From positions 1 through 64,000 of the forward strand of contig JAVTVY010025384.1 of NCBI GenBank assembly GCA_036873755.1: a DNA stretch of 64,000 nt, read 5' to 3'. Of the stretch, positions 34,678 to 43,677 are shown piece by piece. Within the stretch, counting starts at the first letter, position 1. Every line of letters starts with the position of its first letter. A program made the translations under genes and the position numbers. The notes below the pieces were generated by a model. The model did not search any database, was not told where the DNA came from, and saw nothing but the letters and a program-made list of their open reading frames with translations. Source of the stretch: Hanleya hanleyi. Lineage: Eukaryota > Mollusca > Polyplacophora > Lepidopleurida > Hanleyidae.

Positions 34678-34976
34678 GCAGTGGATTTTACATCCGGGAT
34701 CTTGTCAACATTTGGGTTTCCAAGCGGGTTTTTCCCATCGTTCCTCCGTCTTCCATCCGGGTACTGTGGTTTTACATCTGTGTCCTCATCTTACATCCGT
34801 GTTTTTCATGAGCCGCATTGCGCGTGTGTGTGTTTGTGTTTGTGTCCATTCGTGTACGATGTAGAATTACGTTCTCTTCGAAAACTTCCTGTCATCGCAT
34901 CAATATGCTCAGACCCATTCAAAATAAACACAACCAAGAGACTTCAACAACAACAGGCACATTGTGCAATACACGT

Positions 34977-34982
34977 TTTATT
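34977..34982 (-). terminator. Poly(A) signal of gene B
   Basis: AATAAA on minus about 100 nt after the gene B stop; equivalent to AATAAA at 37,825-37,830 for B'. Confidence 0.6.
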
Positions 34983-35078
34983 ATCCTCACACCATCACCA
35001 CCATCACCACCTGGCGTTGACGCCGTCAACGATCAGCATGTCGACATATAGAGTATGTACGGCATGTTATGGTATTCA

Positions 35079-35993
35079 TCAGTGCATGAGTGACGCATTC
35101 AGCCGATGGGGGTGGTCGGTCAGCTTGGTAACGAAAAACGTGACATTGGTCACCCTCTCTACGACCCATTGTGTGTTGGGGCGTTGTTGTTGGGCCCATT
35201 CCAAGGGATCCACGGTGTCCAGTTTCTCCAGCATCGCCTCTAGCGACGCCCGGTTAATGATGGTAAACGGTTGGTCAAATACCCGGATGTTACTGCTCGG
35301 GTAAAAATATCGGGCTTGGTCTGTGTCCTTATGCTGCAGCACATAACCAAACGCCAGATTCAACTTGAAGGCCGTAATTTGATCGTTGAAGATGGCTTCC
35401 ACGTAGCTGCGTAGACGGGCGAGGTCGGTCAGTCGGAAATTGTAGATATCTTGAATAGGGCGATGACGGTAGAAACAGTGCCGGATCATGGGCCAATGGC
35501 GCCGATAGATGTCACTCACTGGATGGTCTTCGTGTAACAGATCGCTAGGAACATTTATGGGTTCGTCCACGAAGTGTACTTTGCCCTCCACGTCGTACAA
35601 AATCTGGCCCAAGATCTTGTCGTCGGAATTTGACTGTTGAATTAGGGCGACATCATCATCGGCCCTCGTGCGATGGGTGGGAGTTCCCCCTGTCTCGATA
35701 TTGGTGCCTACGGGCTCTTCTACCTGCAAACGTGGCTGCGGAACAGGGTGTCGTGTGCGTTGGTGTCGCAGCAACTGACTGGTCAGTTTGAAAAGCCGAC
35801 CACATTCTTCGCATGGGCGCTTGGGTACTTCATGGCGTGCACGTGTGTGGCGCTGTAAATGATCTGGGCGCTGAAACGACAGTGTACATATCGCACAGCT
35901 ATACCGGGCGGTTCCTTCGTGCTTGGTAGACTCATGGCGGCGCAAGTCATGCAGACGAGTGAATGATTTCGAACACGTAGTAGAAGTGAACAT
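35079..35993 (-). CDS. Gene B: zinc-finger + Polinton PolB N-domain protein, intact (304 aa)
   Basis: Complete ORF from ATG 35,993 to stop at 35,079. Finger 1 has lost its first Cys (Ser4; C7, H20, H25 remain). Finger 2 (C33-C36-H49-H54) and finger 3 (C61-C64-H77-H82) are canonical. An acidic/polar linker spans ~85-150. Residues ~170-300 match the N-terminal domain of the Polinton polymerase at 9,926: DIYRRHW, YNFRL, AFKLNLAFGY, RYFYPSSN, FDQPFT, DPLEWAQ, QRPNTQW. No exonuclease or polymerase motifs follow; a stop and a poly(A) signal do. TATA box at 36,037-36,046. A DNA-binding or interference role (for instance at Polinton ends) is inference only. Confidence 0.85.
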   Translation of the reverse strand: MFTSTTCSKSFTRLHDLRRHESTKHEGTARYSCAICTLSFQRPDHLQRHTRARHEVPKRPCEECGRLFKLTSQLLRHQRTRHPVPQPRLQVEEPVGTNIETGGTPTHRTRADDDVALIQQSNSDDKILGQILYDVEGKVHFVDEPINVPSDLLHEDHPVSDIYRRHWPMIRHCFYRHRPIQDIYNFRLTDLARLRSYVEAIFNDQITAFKLNLAFGYVLQHKDTDQARYFYPSSNIRVFDQPFTIINRASLEAMLEKLDTVDPLEWAQQQRPNTQWVVERVTNVTFFVTKLTDHPHRLNASLMH

Positions 35994-36036
35994 CTTGGTG
36001 GTTGACAGAGTGTCTGATGAAACGGCCAGGCCGCTT

Positions 36037-36046
36037 CCCTTTTATA
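36037..36046 (-). promoter_or_regulatory. TATA box of gene B
   Basis: TATAAAAGGG on minus, 45 nt upstream of ATG 35,993. Confidence 0.75.
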
Positions 36047-36133
36047 GCACGCTAGCTGGTGATCTATTTTTAGCACACTCTACCCCAAGTCGAGGATTGA
36101 GACTGGTGTACTGGTGTACGACTGAGCCGCATT

Positions 36134-36176
36134 GCGCGCGCGCGCGCGCGTGTGCGTATGTGTGTGTGTGTATGTA
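36134..36176. repeat. (GC)n/(GT)n microsatellite
   Basis: Alternating purine-pyrimidine (cgcgcgcg then gtgtgtgt), a potential Z-DNA tract. The mirror is at about 36,659-36,692 in the right arm. Confidence 0.9.
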
Positions 36177-36360
36177 TGGGCTGTGGATTTTACATCCGGG
36201 ATCTTGTCAACATCCGGGTTTCCAAGTGGGTTTTACCCGTCGTTCCTCCGTCATCCATCCGGGTACTGTGGTTTTACATCCGGGTCCCCATCTTACAGCC
36301 GGGTTTTGGACACCTGTTGACCTCAATAATTTGCACATGACCTCTGTGAGGTCACTTTCG

Positions 36361-36470
36361 CTTCCGTTCACGTGACCGGAACTGACCTTTGGCCCCTGCG
36401 CGCGCAATTTTTATCCGGTTTTGTCAGCGCGCGCAGGGGCCAAAGGTCAGTTCCAGTCACGTGAACGGAA
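36361..36470. other. Centre of symmetry of the palindrome
   Basis: Arms ending cctttggcccctgcgcgcgc (to 36,405) and its complement from 36,427 flank a 21-nt spacer (36,406-36,426). A CACGTG lies in both arms. Flanking ACATCCGG-type motifs and TATA boxes are symmetrical about it. Confidence 0.92.
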
Positions 36471-36660
36471 GCGGAAGTGACCTCACAGAGGTCATGTGCA
36501 AATTATTGAGGTCAACAGGTGTCCATAACCCGGCTGTAAGATGGGGACCCGGATGTAAAACCACAGTACCCGGATGGATGACGGAGGAACGACGGGAAAA
36601 ACCCACTTGGAAATCGGGATGTTGACAAGATCCCGGATGTAAAATCCACAGCCCATACAT

Positions 36661-36691
<31 letters not shown>

Positions 36692-36777
36692 ATGCGGCTC
36701 AGTCGTACACCAGTACACCAGTCTCAATCCTCGACTTGGGTTAGAGTGTGCTAAAAATAGATCACCAGCTAGCGTGC

Positions 36778-36787
36778 TATAAAAGGG
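36778..36787 (+). promoter_or_regulatory. TATA box of gene B'
   Basis: TATAAAAGGG, 44 nt upstream of ATG 36,831. Confidence 0.7.
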
Positions 36788-36830
36788 AAGCGGCCTGGCC
36801 GTTTCATCAGACACTCTGTCAACCACCAAG

Positions 36831-37728
36831 ATGCTCGAAATCATTCACTCGTCTGCATGACTTGCGCCGCCATGAGGCTACCAAGCACGAAGGAACCGCC
36901 CGGTATAGCTTTACGATATGTGCACTGTCGTTTCAGCGCCCGGATCATTTACAGCGCCACACACGTGCACGCCATGAAGTACCCAAGCGCCCATGCGAAG
37001 AATGTGGTCGGCTTTTCAAACTGACCAGTCAGTTGCTGCGATACCAACGCACACGATACCCTGTTCCGCAGCCACGTTTGCAGGTAGAAGAGCCCGTAGG
37101 CACCAATATCGAGACAGGGGGAACTCCCACCCATCGCACGAGGGCCGATGATGATGTCGCCCTAATTCAACAGTCAAATTCCGACGACAAGACCTTGGGC
37201 CAGATTTTGTAAGACGTGGAGGGCAAAGTACACTTCGTGGACGAACCCATAAATGTTCCTAGCGATCTGTTACACGAAGACCACCCAGTGAGTGACATCT
37301 ATCGGCGCCATTGGCCCATGATCCGGCACTGTTTCTACCGTCATCGCCCTATTCAAGATATCTACAATTTCCGACTGACCGACCTCGCCCGTCTACGCAG
37401 CTACGTGGAAGCCATCTTCAACGATCAAATTACGGCCTTCAAGTTGAATCTGGCGTTTGGTTATGTGCTGCAGCATAAGGACGCAGACCAAGCCCGATAC
37501 TTTTACCCGAGCAGTAACATCCGGGTATTTGACCAACCGTTTACCATCATTAATCGGGCGTCGCTAGAGGCGATGCTGGAGAAACTGGACACCGTGGATC
37601 TCTTGGAATGGGCCCAACAACAACGCCCCAACACACAATGGGTCGTAGAGAGGTTGACCAATGTCACGTTTATCAATACCAAGCTGACCGACCACCCCCA
37701 TCGGCTGAATGCGTCACTCATGCACTGA
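36831..37728 (+). pseudogene. Gene B': broken right-arm copy of gene B
   Basis: Mirror of gene B. About 17 bp are deleted straight after the ATG (36,831), so the native start runs into a stop within ten codons. The rest is open in a frame entered from upstream. Finger residues are eroded: finger 2 reads YSFTIC (Cys to Phe), and two finger 3 His are Tyr (LLRYQRTRY). A TAA at 37,210-37,212 replaces the Tyr codon of B. The PolB N-domain from 37,216 to stop 37,726-37,728 is otherwise well kept. It has lost coding function while its left-arm partner B stays intact. Confidence 0.88.
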
Positions 37729-37824
37729 TGAATACCATAACATGCCGTACATACTCTATATGTCTACATGCTGATCGTTGACGGCGTCAACGCCAGGTGG
37801 TGATGGTAGTGATGGTGTGAGGAT

Positions 37825-37830
37825 AATAAA
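37825..37830 (+). terminator. Poly(A) signal of gene B'
   Basis: AATAAA about 100 nt after the stop; symmetrical with the gene B signal. Confidence 0.55.
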
Positions 37831-38130
37831 ACGTGTATTGCGCAATGCGCCTGTTGTTGATGATGTCACTTGGTTGTGTTTATTTTGAATGGATCTGAGC
37901 ATATTGATGCGATGAGAGGAAGTTTTCGAAGAGAGCGTAATTCTACATTGTGCGCGAATGGACACAAACACAAACACACACACGCGCGCAATGCGGCTCA
38001 TGAAAAACACGGATGTAAGATGAGGACACGGATGTAAAACCACAGTACCCGGATGGAAGACGGAGAAACGATGGGAAAAACCCACTTGGAAACCCAGATG
38101 TTGACAAGATCCCGGATGTAAAATCCACTG

Positions 38131-38161
<31 letters not shown>

Positions 38162-38275
38162 CAGCGCGCACACACACACACGCAATGCGGCTCAGTCGTA
38201 CGCCAGTTCATCTCGGCCCTCGACTTGGGGATCGTTGAACTGACTGTGCTAAAAATAGATCATCAGCTAGCGTGC

Positions 38276-38285
38276 TATAAAAGGG
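38276..38285 (+). promoter_or_regulatory. TATA box of gene A'
   Basis: TATAAAAGGG, 44 nt upstream of ATG 38,329. Confidence 0.75.
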
Positions 38286-38328
38286 AAGCGGCCTGGCCGT
38301 TTCATCAGACACTCTGTCAGCCACCAAG

Positions 38329-39231
38329 ATGTTCACTTGCACAACTTGCCAGAAGCAGTTTACTCGTCTGCACGACTTGCACCGCCACGAGGCCTCCACC
38401 CACAACGATGCACGGTATACTTGTATAACCTGCGCACGGTCATTTAATCGGAAGGATCCTTTACTGCGCCACGAACGCTCATTCCACGAGGGCGCGACGG
38501 AACAATGTAAGGATTGTGGTCAACTCTTCAAACGACGCAGTCAGTTAAGACGGCATCAGCGTTTGATTCATGCCCCGTCTTTACGGTTTGGGCGACAACT
38601 TTCCACTGAAGAGGAGCCGCGGAAGGTCAGACCCAGTGAAGATGAACCCGGGGAGACGAACGCCACTGGTGATGCGATGACGGAGAGCCCGCCTATACCC
38701 ACAGTTCAGAAGAGCCTGGATATCCAGCCGGACCCCACCGTTACGGTTTCGAGTCATACGCCTGACAACATCGAACATTTTCTGGACAAGCCCATAAATG
38801 TGCCTAGCGATCTCTTACAGGACGCCCATCCAGTGAGTGACATCTATCGGCGCCATTGGTCCATGATACGGCAATGTTTCAACCGTCATCGCCCTATTCA
38901 AGATATCTATAATTTCCGACTGACCGACCTGGCCCATCTACGTAGCTACGTGGAAGCCATCTTCAACGACCAAACTACGGCCTTCAAATTGAATCTGGCG
39001 TTTGGTTATGTGCTGCAGCATAAGGAGACAGTCCAAGTCCGATACTTTTACCCGAGCAGTAACATCCAGGTATTTGACCAACCGTTTACCATCATTAACC
39101 GGATGTCGCTAGAGACGATGCTGGAGAAACTGGACACCGTGGATCCCTTGGAATGGGCCCAACAACAACGCCCCAATACCAAGTGGACAATGGAGAGGGT
39201 GACCAATGCTACGTTTTCGTTACCAAGCTGA
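38329..39231 (+). CDS. Gene A': zinc-finger + Polinton PolB N-domain protein, intact (300 aa)
   Basis: Complete ORF. Three canonical C2H2 fingers: C4-C7-H20-H25, C32-C35-H48-H53, C60-C63-H76-H81. A polar linker with acidic and Pro/Thr residues spans ~90-165. Residues ~170-292 match the Polinton polymerase N-domain (DIYRRHW, YNFRL, AFKLNLAFGY, RYFYPSSN, FDQPFT, DPLEWAQ, QRPNTKW). The last residues (ATFSLPS) differ from gene B because one T is missing in a T-run near 39,215, moving the frame to an early TGA. The Polinton polymerase at 9,926 starts directly with this domain and has no such fingers in front. TATA box at 38,276; AATAAA at 39,368-39,373. Confidence 0.87.
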   Translation: MFTCTTCQKQFTRLHDLHRHEASTHNDARYTCITCARSFNRKDPLLRHERSFHEGATEQCKDCGQLFKRRSQLRRHQRLIHAPSLRFGRQLSTEEEPRKVRPSEDEPGETNATGDAMTESPPIPTVQKSLDIQPDPTVTVSSHTPDNIEHFLDKPINVPSDLLQDAHPVSDIYRRHWSMIRQCFNRHRPIQDIYNFRLTDLAHLRSYVEAIFNDQTTAFKLNLAFGYVLQHKETVQVRYFYPSSNIQVFDQPFTIINRMSLETMLEKLDTVDPLEWAQQQRPNTKWTMERVTNATFSLPS

Positions 39232-39367
39232 CCTACCCCCTCGGCTGAATGCGTCACCCGTGCACTGATGAATACCATAACATGCCGTACATACTCTATA
39301 TTTCTACATGCTGATCGTTGACTTGAGCTCAGTAAACACTTGTACCTAATGTGACGGTGCGTTAAAT

Positions 39368-39373
39368 AATAAA
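39368..39373 (+). terminator. Poly(A) signal of gene A'
   Basis: AATAAA about 140 nt after the A' stop; the left-arm counterpart is at 33,493-33,488 (-). Confidence 0.55.
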
Positions 39374-39524
39374 ACATGGTGTTTGATATTTCAATTTGAT
39401 TTGCTGTGAACATACTAAACATGCCCAGGGCGGATCTCCCAGCCTGGGTATGATGTAACATTGGGGATAATAAACTGCATGAACATTGCTGAACTTGTTG
39501 TTATTCACGACAACGGCTATCCGA

Positions 39525-40545
39525 TTGCATAATACAGAACATATATTGTATAATACATGACATATATGGTACAATACAGGACAGATATGGTATAATACAG
39601 CACAGATTTGGTATAATACAGGACATATACTGTATAATACAGGACAGATTTGGTATAATACAGAACATATATTGTATAATACAGCTCAGATTTGGTATAA
39701 TACAGGACAGATACTGTATAATACAGCACAGATTTGGTATAATACAGAACATATATTGTGTAATACAGGACAAATATGGTACAAAACAGGACAGATTTGG
39801 TATAATACAGGACAGATATTGTATAACACAGGACAGATATTGCATAATACAGCACAGATATGGTATAATTCAGGACAGATATGGTATAATACAGCACAGA
39901 TATGGTATAATAGAGGGCAAATATTGTATAATACAGCACAGATTTGGTATATTAGGACATATATGGTACAATACAGGACAGATACTGTATAATACAGGAC
40001 AGATTTGGTATAATACAGAATATATATTGCAGAATACTGGACAGATATTGTATAATACAGGACAGATATTGTAAAATACCGCACAGATTTGGTATAATGC
40101 AGCACAGATTTGGTATAATACAGGACATATATGGTACAATACAGGACAGATAGTGTGTAATACAGGACAGATTTGGTATAATACAGAACATATATTGCAG
40201 AATACTGGACAGATATTGTATAATACAGGACAGATATTGTATAATACAGCACAGATATGGTATAACACAGGAAAGATATTGTATAATACAGCACAGATTT
40301 GGTATAATGCAGCACAGATTTGGTATAATACAGGACAGATACTGTATATTACAGGGCAGATTTGGTATAATACAGGACATATATGGTATAATAGAGGACA
40401 AATATGGTACAATACAGGACAGATTTGGTATAATACAGGACAGATATTGTATAACATAGGACAGGTATGTTATAATACAGGACATATATGGCATAATGCA
40501 GGACAGATGTGGTATAACACAACAAAGATATGGTATAATGCGTGA
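39525..40545. repeat. 21-bp minisatellite, right arm
   Basis: Mirror of 32,283-33,336 with the same 21-bp period and differing variant order, so the two arrays have diverged by indels of whole units. Confidence 0.93.
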
Positions 40546-41089
40546 CAGATATGGATGGTCCATCTCTACACCAAATACCTTCCTTCACTGCCCCGAAATG
40601 CCCACTTTCGCTACTGCTCGTACTCATGACGTCACCGATGACGTCACAGATGATATGGACAGGTTGAACCCATACCCCCATATAGCCAGTATGGGACTAT
40701 ATGGGCTATATGGTACTTTTCCAAAAATTTCACCGTTGCGCTCCGAGACCCTTCCCATCGTGTTCTAAATGACGAGATGTGAAAAACAAATCCAAGCAAC
40801 CCATATCACAATGAACGTGTGTGAATTTCCCAGGTTGGACCTATACCCCCACGGCCAGCCTATGGGCTTATATACAGACCTCGGTGACTTTTCCCAAAAA
40901 TTTCAACGATTCGCTCCGGGACCCCTCCCATTGTATTTTTCTCGGCGAGACGAGAAAAACGAGACCCCACAACCCATAGTAACACCCACAAAAAAATTGA
41001 CCATCCCCATACCCCATACAGGCATTTTCCCTTATATTGTATAATACAGACCCCTATTGTAGGGGTAAAGTCCGTGTTCCGCTTTTTAT

Positions 41090-41585
41090 ATTTTCGGAAA
41101 AAATCCTAATTGTACATGCACCCACCCCATTGACTTGATAGGCAGGCCCCGATAAGCCCGGGGACCGATATTAGCCCTTTTGGCTAGAGTTGATAGGGGT
41201 AAAATCCGTGTTCCGCTTTTTATATTTTCGGAAAGAAATCCTAATTTTACATGCACCCACCCCAATGACTTGATAAGCAGGCCCCGATAAGCCCGGGGAC
41301 CGATATTAGCCCTTTTGGCTAGAGTTGATAGGGGTTTTCCCCTATTTTAGGGGTAAAGTCCGTGTTCCGCTTTTTATATTTTCGGAAAGAAATCCTAAAT
41401 TTACACGCACCCACCCCATTGACTTGATAGGCAGGCCCCGATAAGCCCGGGGAACCGATATTAGCCCGTTTGGCTAGAGTTGATAGGGTTTTTCCCCTAT
41501 TTTAGGGGTAAAGTCCGTGTTCCGCTTTTTATATTTTCGGGGAAAATTCCTGATTTTACATGCACCCACCCATGACTGAATGGCC
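41090..41585. repeat. ~150-bp tandem repeats, hairpin-rich, right arm
   Basis: About 3.3 copies of the unit described for 30,770-31,165, in inverse orientation. Confidence 0.85.
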
Positions 41586-41968
41586 CTAGAGGAGCGCTTC
41601 ACTTTGACACCTCACTCGACCCATTCGGTCCACTAGGGACCCACCCCGGTCACAAAACATCTATTCCCATACTCTTTTCAGGCATTCCCCGTATACATTA
41701 ACATTGGAAGTCACTTGGTTGACATGGGACTACTTTCTGTCCGCGGAAGTGACGGCATCACCACCAGACCGCGGAAGAATACAAAGGTTAAAGGTTGCCG
41801 GAACTACTTTTGACCTCCACGTGACCTTGAGCTGGTGGCGCCCCCTGGCGCCACATGCGCCACAGAGGTGAAAGGCGATGTGGCGCCCCCTATACTTTAA
41901 CCTGGAAAAAAGGGGCACCAAGAGTTACCTCCCTGGAAAAGTTGACCGGATCCGTCTTCTCTCTACTA

Positions 41969-42161
41969 CTGACCTACTTTTGATGAAAATGTCTGGTGAT
42001 TTTTGATGAAAATCACTGGTGATTCTGACTTGGGCTGTGCCCATCTTAATATAGACAGGATTTCAACTTGGGGCGAGGGGATTTCCAAGGGTTCAATGAG
42101 CGTCGGAGTCCTAATGCCTACCCTACTAAGTAGGTCCTGTGACGTTAGCCACACTGCCATG
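41969..42161 (-). mobile_element. Dispersed element copy 3, 5' part
   Basis: On minus it reads gcagtgtggctaacgtcac, CCTACTTAGTAGG, the cccaagtcagaatca block and catcaaaagtaggtcag, then breaks at the palindrome. The same order is uninterrupted at 23,460-23,650 and 25,509-25,700. Confidence 0.8.
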
Positions 42162-42284
42162 TTACGATCGCTTTCTAAATGATAAAAATATATCCATTCA
42201 GTTGTGCGAGCTGTGTTATTACGATCATCAGAGGAGTACTGCATATCCGTTTTCAAGACTACCAGTCTGCTACCTTCCTATTTT
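42162..42284. other. No gene seen
   Basis: Short AT-rich spacer between element copy 3 and the tRNA-derived SINE. Confidence 0.5.
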
Positions 42285-42440
42285 TGTGGGAGGCCCGTTG
42301 GCCGAGTGGTTTAGATCGCCGACATGCAGTGCTGGCGATTAGGTGCCTGACTCTTGGGTCGCTGGTTCGAATCCCGCACGGGACTCGACCAATTGTTCAG
42401 CACTAGAATTTGTGCTATTCTGAGATAGTGTAATCTCAAA
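42285..42440 (+). repeat. tRNA-derived SINE (Leu/Ser-type head)
   Basis: ggcccgttggccgagtggtt provides an A box (TGGCCGAGTGG) and GGTTCGAATCC is a perfect B box. The 7-nt ends can pair at six of seven positions and a long variable region is present, as in tRNA-Leu/Ser. The anticodon arm is non-canonical and a non-tRNA body (cgaccaattgttcagcacta ...) follows, so I call a SINE rather than a functional tRNA. Confidence 0.55.
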
Positions 42441-43329
42441 ATAACGGAAATACTGTTATACGATCACTTTCTAAATGATAAAAATATAAGAAATGTGTTG
42501 ATGAATTATCACACGAGGTAAGCTTTAGCTTACTGGCGCGTTTGAATGTAAAAATAAGCAAGTTTATTCGAAATAATTGAGCAACGAAATGCAGCCATTG
42601 ATGTTTCATGACCATATTTCTGCATAATCCAAGTTAATATTAATAATACAAGTGAAAGAAATCTAAGCAGCTGCGGATATTTTACCGTCATATGATTGCT
42701 TTACAACATGAGACCAACTGTTTGTCTTCATAGAACATGCCAAGAGTTCAGTTTGCGTCGGAGTCCTAATGCCTACCCTAGTTCGTAGGCCATGTATGGT
42801 ACTTTCATTGCAAATGATTAATGACGGAAAATATCACTGTGTGATGATGTATCATGATAGACATGCGATGGAGGGCGGTGCTAAAATCAATATTTGGTCC
42901 ACTACTCTTCACTGATTTTCCTGATCTGGTGAATCCGATGTATTATGATGGGATACAACCCGTAATGAATTGGTCATGATATACAATAAATTGTGGGCTA
43001 CATCAGCCATGTTCAATCAAGATCTGCCCTGATCATCCATCTGCGCGAACCCATTCAAATCAAATCTCGAACCAGGGCCTGTTTGCAACGGTATATGTTT
43101 ACAAAAGTTGTTTTTGGGGGGGGGGGGGGGGGGGTTGTAACCGTCTGTTCCCGGAATTATTCTACACCTGCATGTCGTTAGCGGATCTAGATGTTGATAA
43201 CCAAGCAGCCCACACCGATTTAAAATGTCAGTTTCTGTGGATTCTTCACTGTGAAATTTCGAGTGGCGACATTCCGAGGCAGCCACTGGTGTTTCTGATT
43301 GGCTGAAGCGCTGTATTGGTACTAGTCGA
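42441..43329. other. No gene seen; poly-G tract
   Basis: AT-rich sequence with a run of 19 G at 43,116-43,134. A fragment at 42,745-42,790 (agtttgcgtcggagtcctaa, tgcctaccc) resembles the start of the dispersed element seen at 42.1 kb. Confidence 0.55.
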
Positions 43330-43677
43330 GTGAGTGAGCAGTAGTAGGGTTTAACGTCGTTTTCAACCTTGTTTCAGTCATATCACGACGGTGCCTACAT
43401 GTGCCAGAACACGAGAGTGCTTACAGTTCCTATTATCCTGGACACTGATCAGCCCAGCCAGTACAGCACCCGGTCACCCATTCAAGTATTGACCGAGCTT
43501 AACGTTGCTTAACTTCGGTGATCTGACGAGAACCGGTGTTTCCAACGCTATAAGCCCGGTGATCTGACGAGAACCGGTGTGTCCAACGCTATAAGACCGG
43601 TGATCTGACGAGAACCGGTATGTCCAACGCTATAAGCCCGGTGATCTGACGAGAACCGGTGTGTCCAACGCTATAAG
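43330..43677 (-). repeat. 5S-rRNA-derived SINE (SINE3 type) with tandemly amplified head segment
   Basis: On minus, the stretch down from about 43,555 (ACCGGTTCTCGTC, GATCACCGAAGTTAAGCAAC, GGTCAATACTTGAATGGGTG, ACCGGGTGCTGT) reads as 5S rRNA including its internal promoter region. The body and a (CACT)n-type tail run to about 43,330. The 5'-proximal ~41-bp piece is repeated four times (starts at 43,515, 43,557, 43,598 and 43,639). The head continues beyond the inserted element at 47,254-47,266. Deviations from 5S and the fused tail exclude a functional 5S gene. Confidence 0.85.
43672..43677. repeat. Target site duplication (left), TATAAG
   Basis: Matches 47,248-47,253 across the inserted element. 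Confidence 0.85.

Larger units (their letters stand above)
30371..41970. mobile_element. 11.6-kb palindromic Polinton-derived element carrying four zinc-finger/PolB-N genes
   Basis: Inverted duplication with left arm 30,371-36,405 and right arm 36,427-41,970 around a 21-nt unpaired centre. Order in each arm from the outside: AGTAGTAG terminus, (gcgc)-rich block, ~150-bp tandem repeats, 21-bp minisatellite, gene A, gene B, centre. Genes are transcribed outward from the centre. The right arm lacks ~480 bp present at about 31,715-32,185 on the left and differs in repeat copy number, which explains the length difference. Outer termini (AGTAGTAG) and the ACATCCGG-TATA-ATG layout near the centre match the Polinton right end at 10,272-9,926. 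No integrase, capsid, ATPase, protease or polymerase catalytic domain is present. Confidence 0.88.

Noticed and set aside
34321..35304. 327-codon ORF on + and similar Cys/Val-rich ORFs near 36.1, 36.5 and 38.0 kb
   Set aside because: They are antisense to the zinc-finger/PolB-N genes or run through (GT)n tracts, producing VCVCVC-type sequence.
30371..41970. Palindrome as a missing-adapter long-read artefact
   Set aside because: The arms differ by a ~480-bp deletion, repeat copy numbers, small deletions and nonsense changes, and distinct flanks continue on each side; independent long reads are still the decisive test.
42290..42390. Functional tRNA gene (Leu/Ser type)
   Set aside because: A and B boxes are good but the anticodon arm does not fold properly and a SINE body follows.
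43460..43560. Functional 5S rRNA gene
   Set aside because: Only part of 5S is present, it is diverged, tandemly duplicated internally and fused to a SINE body and tail.
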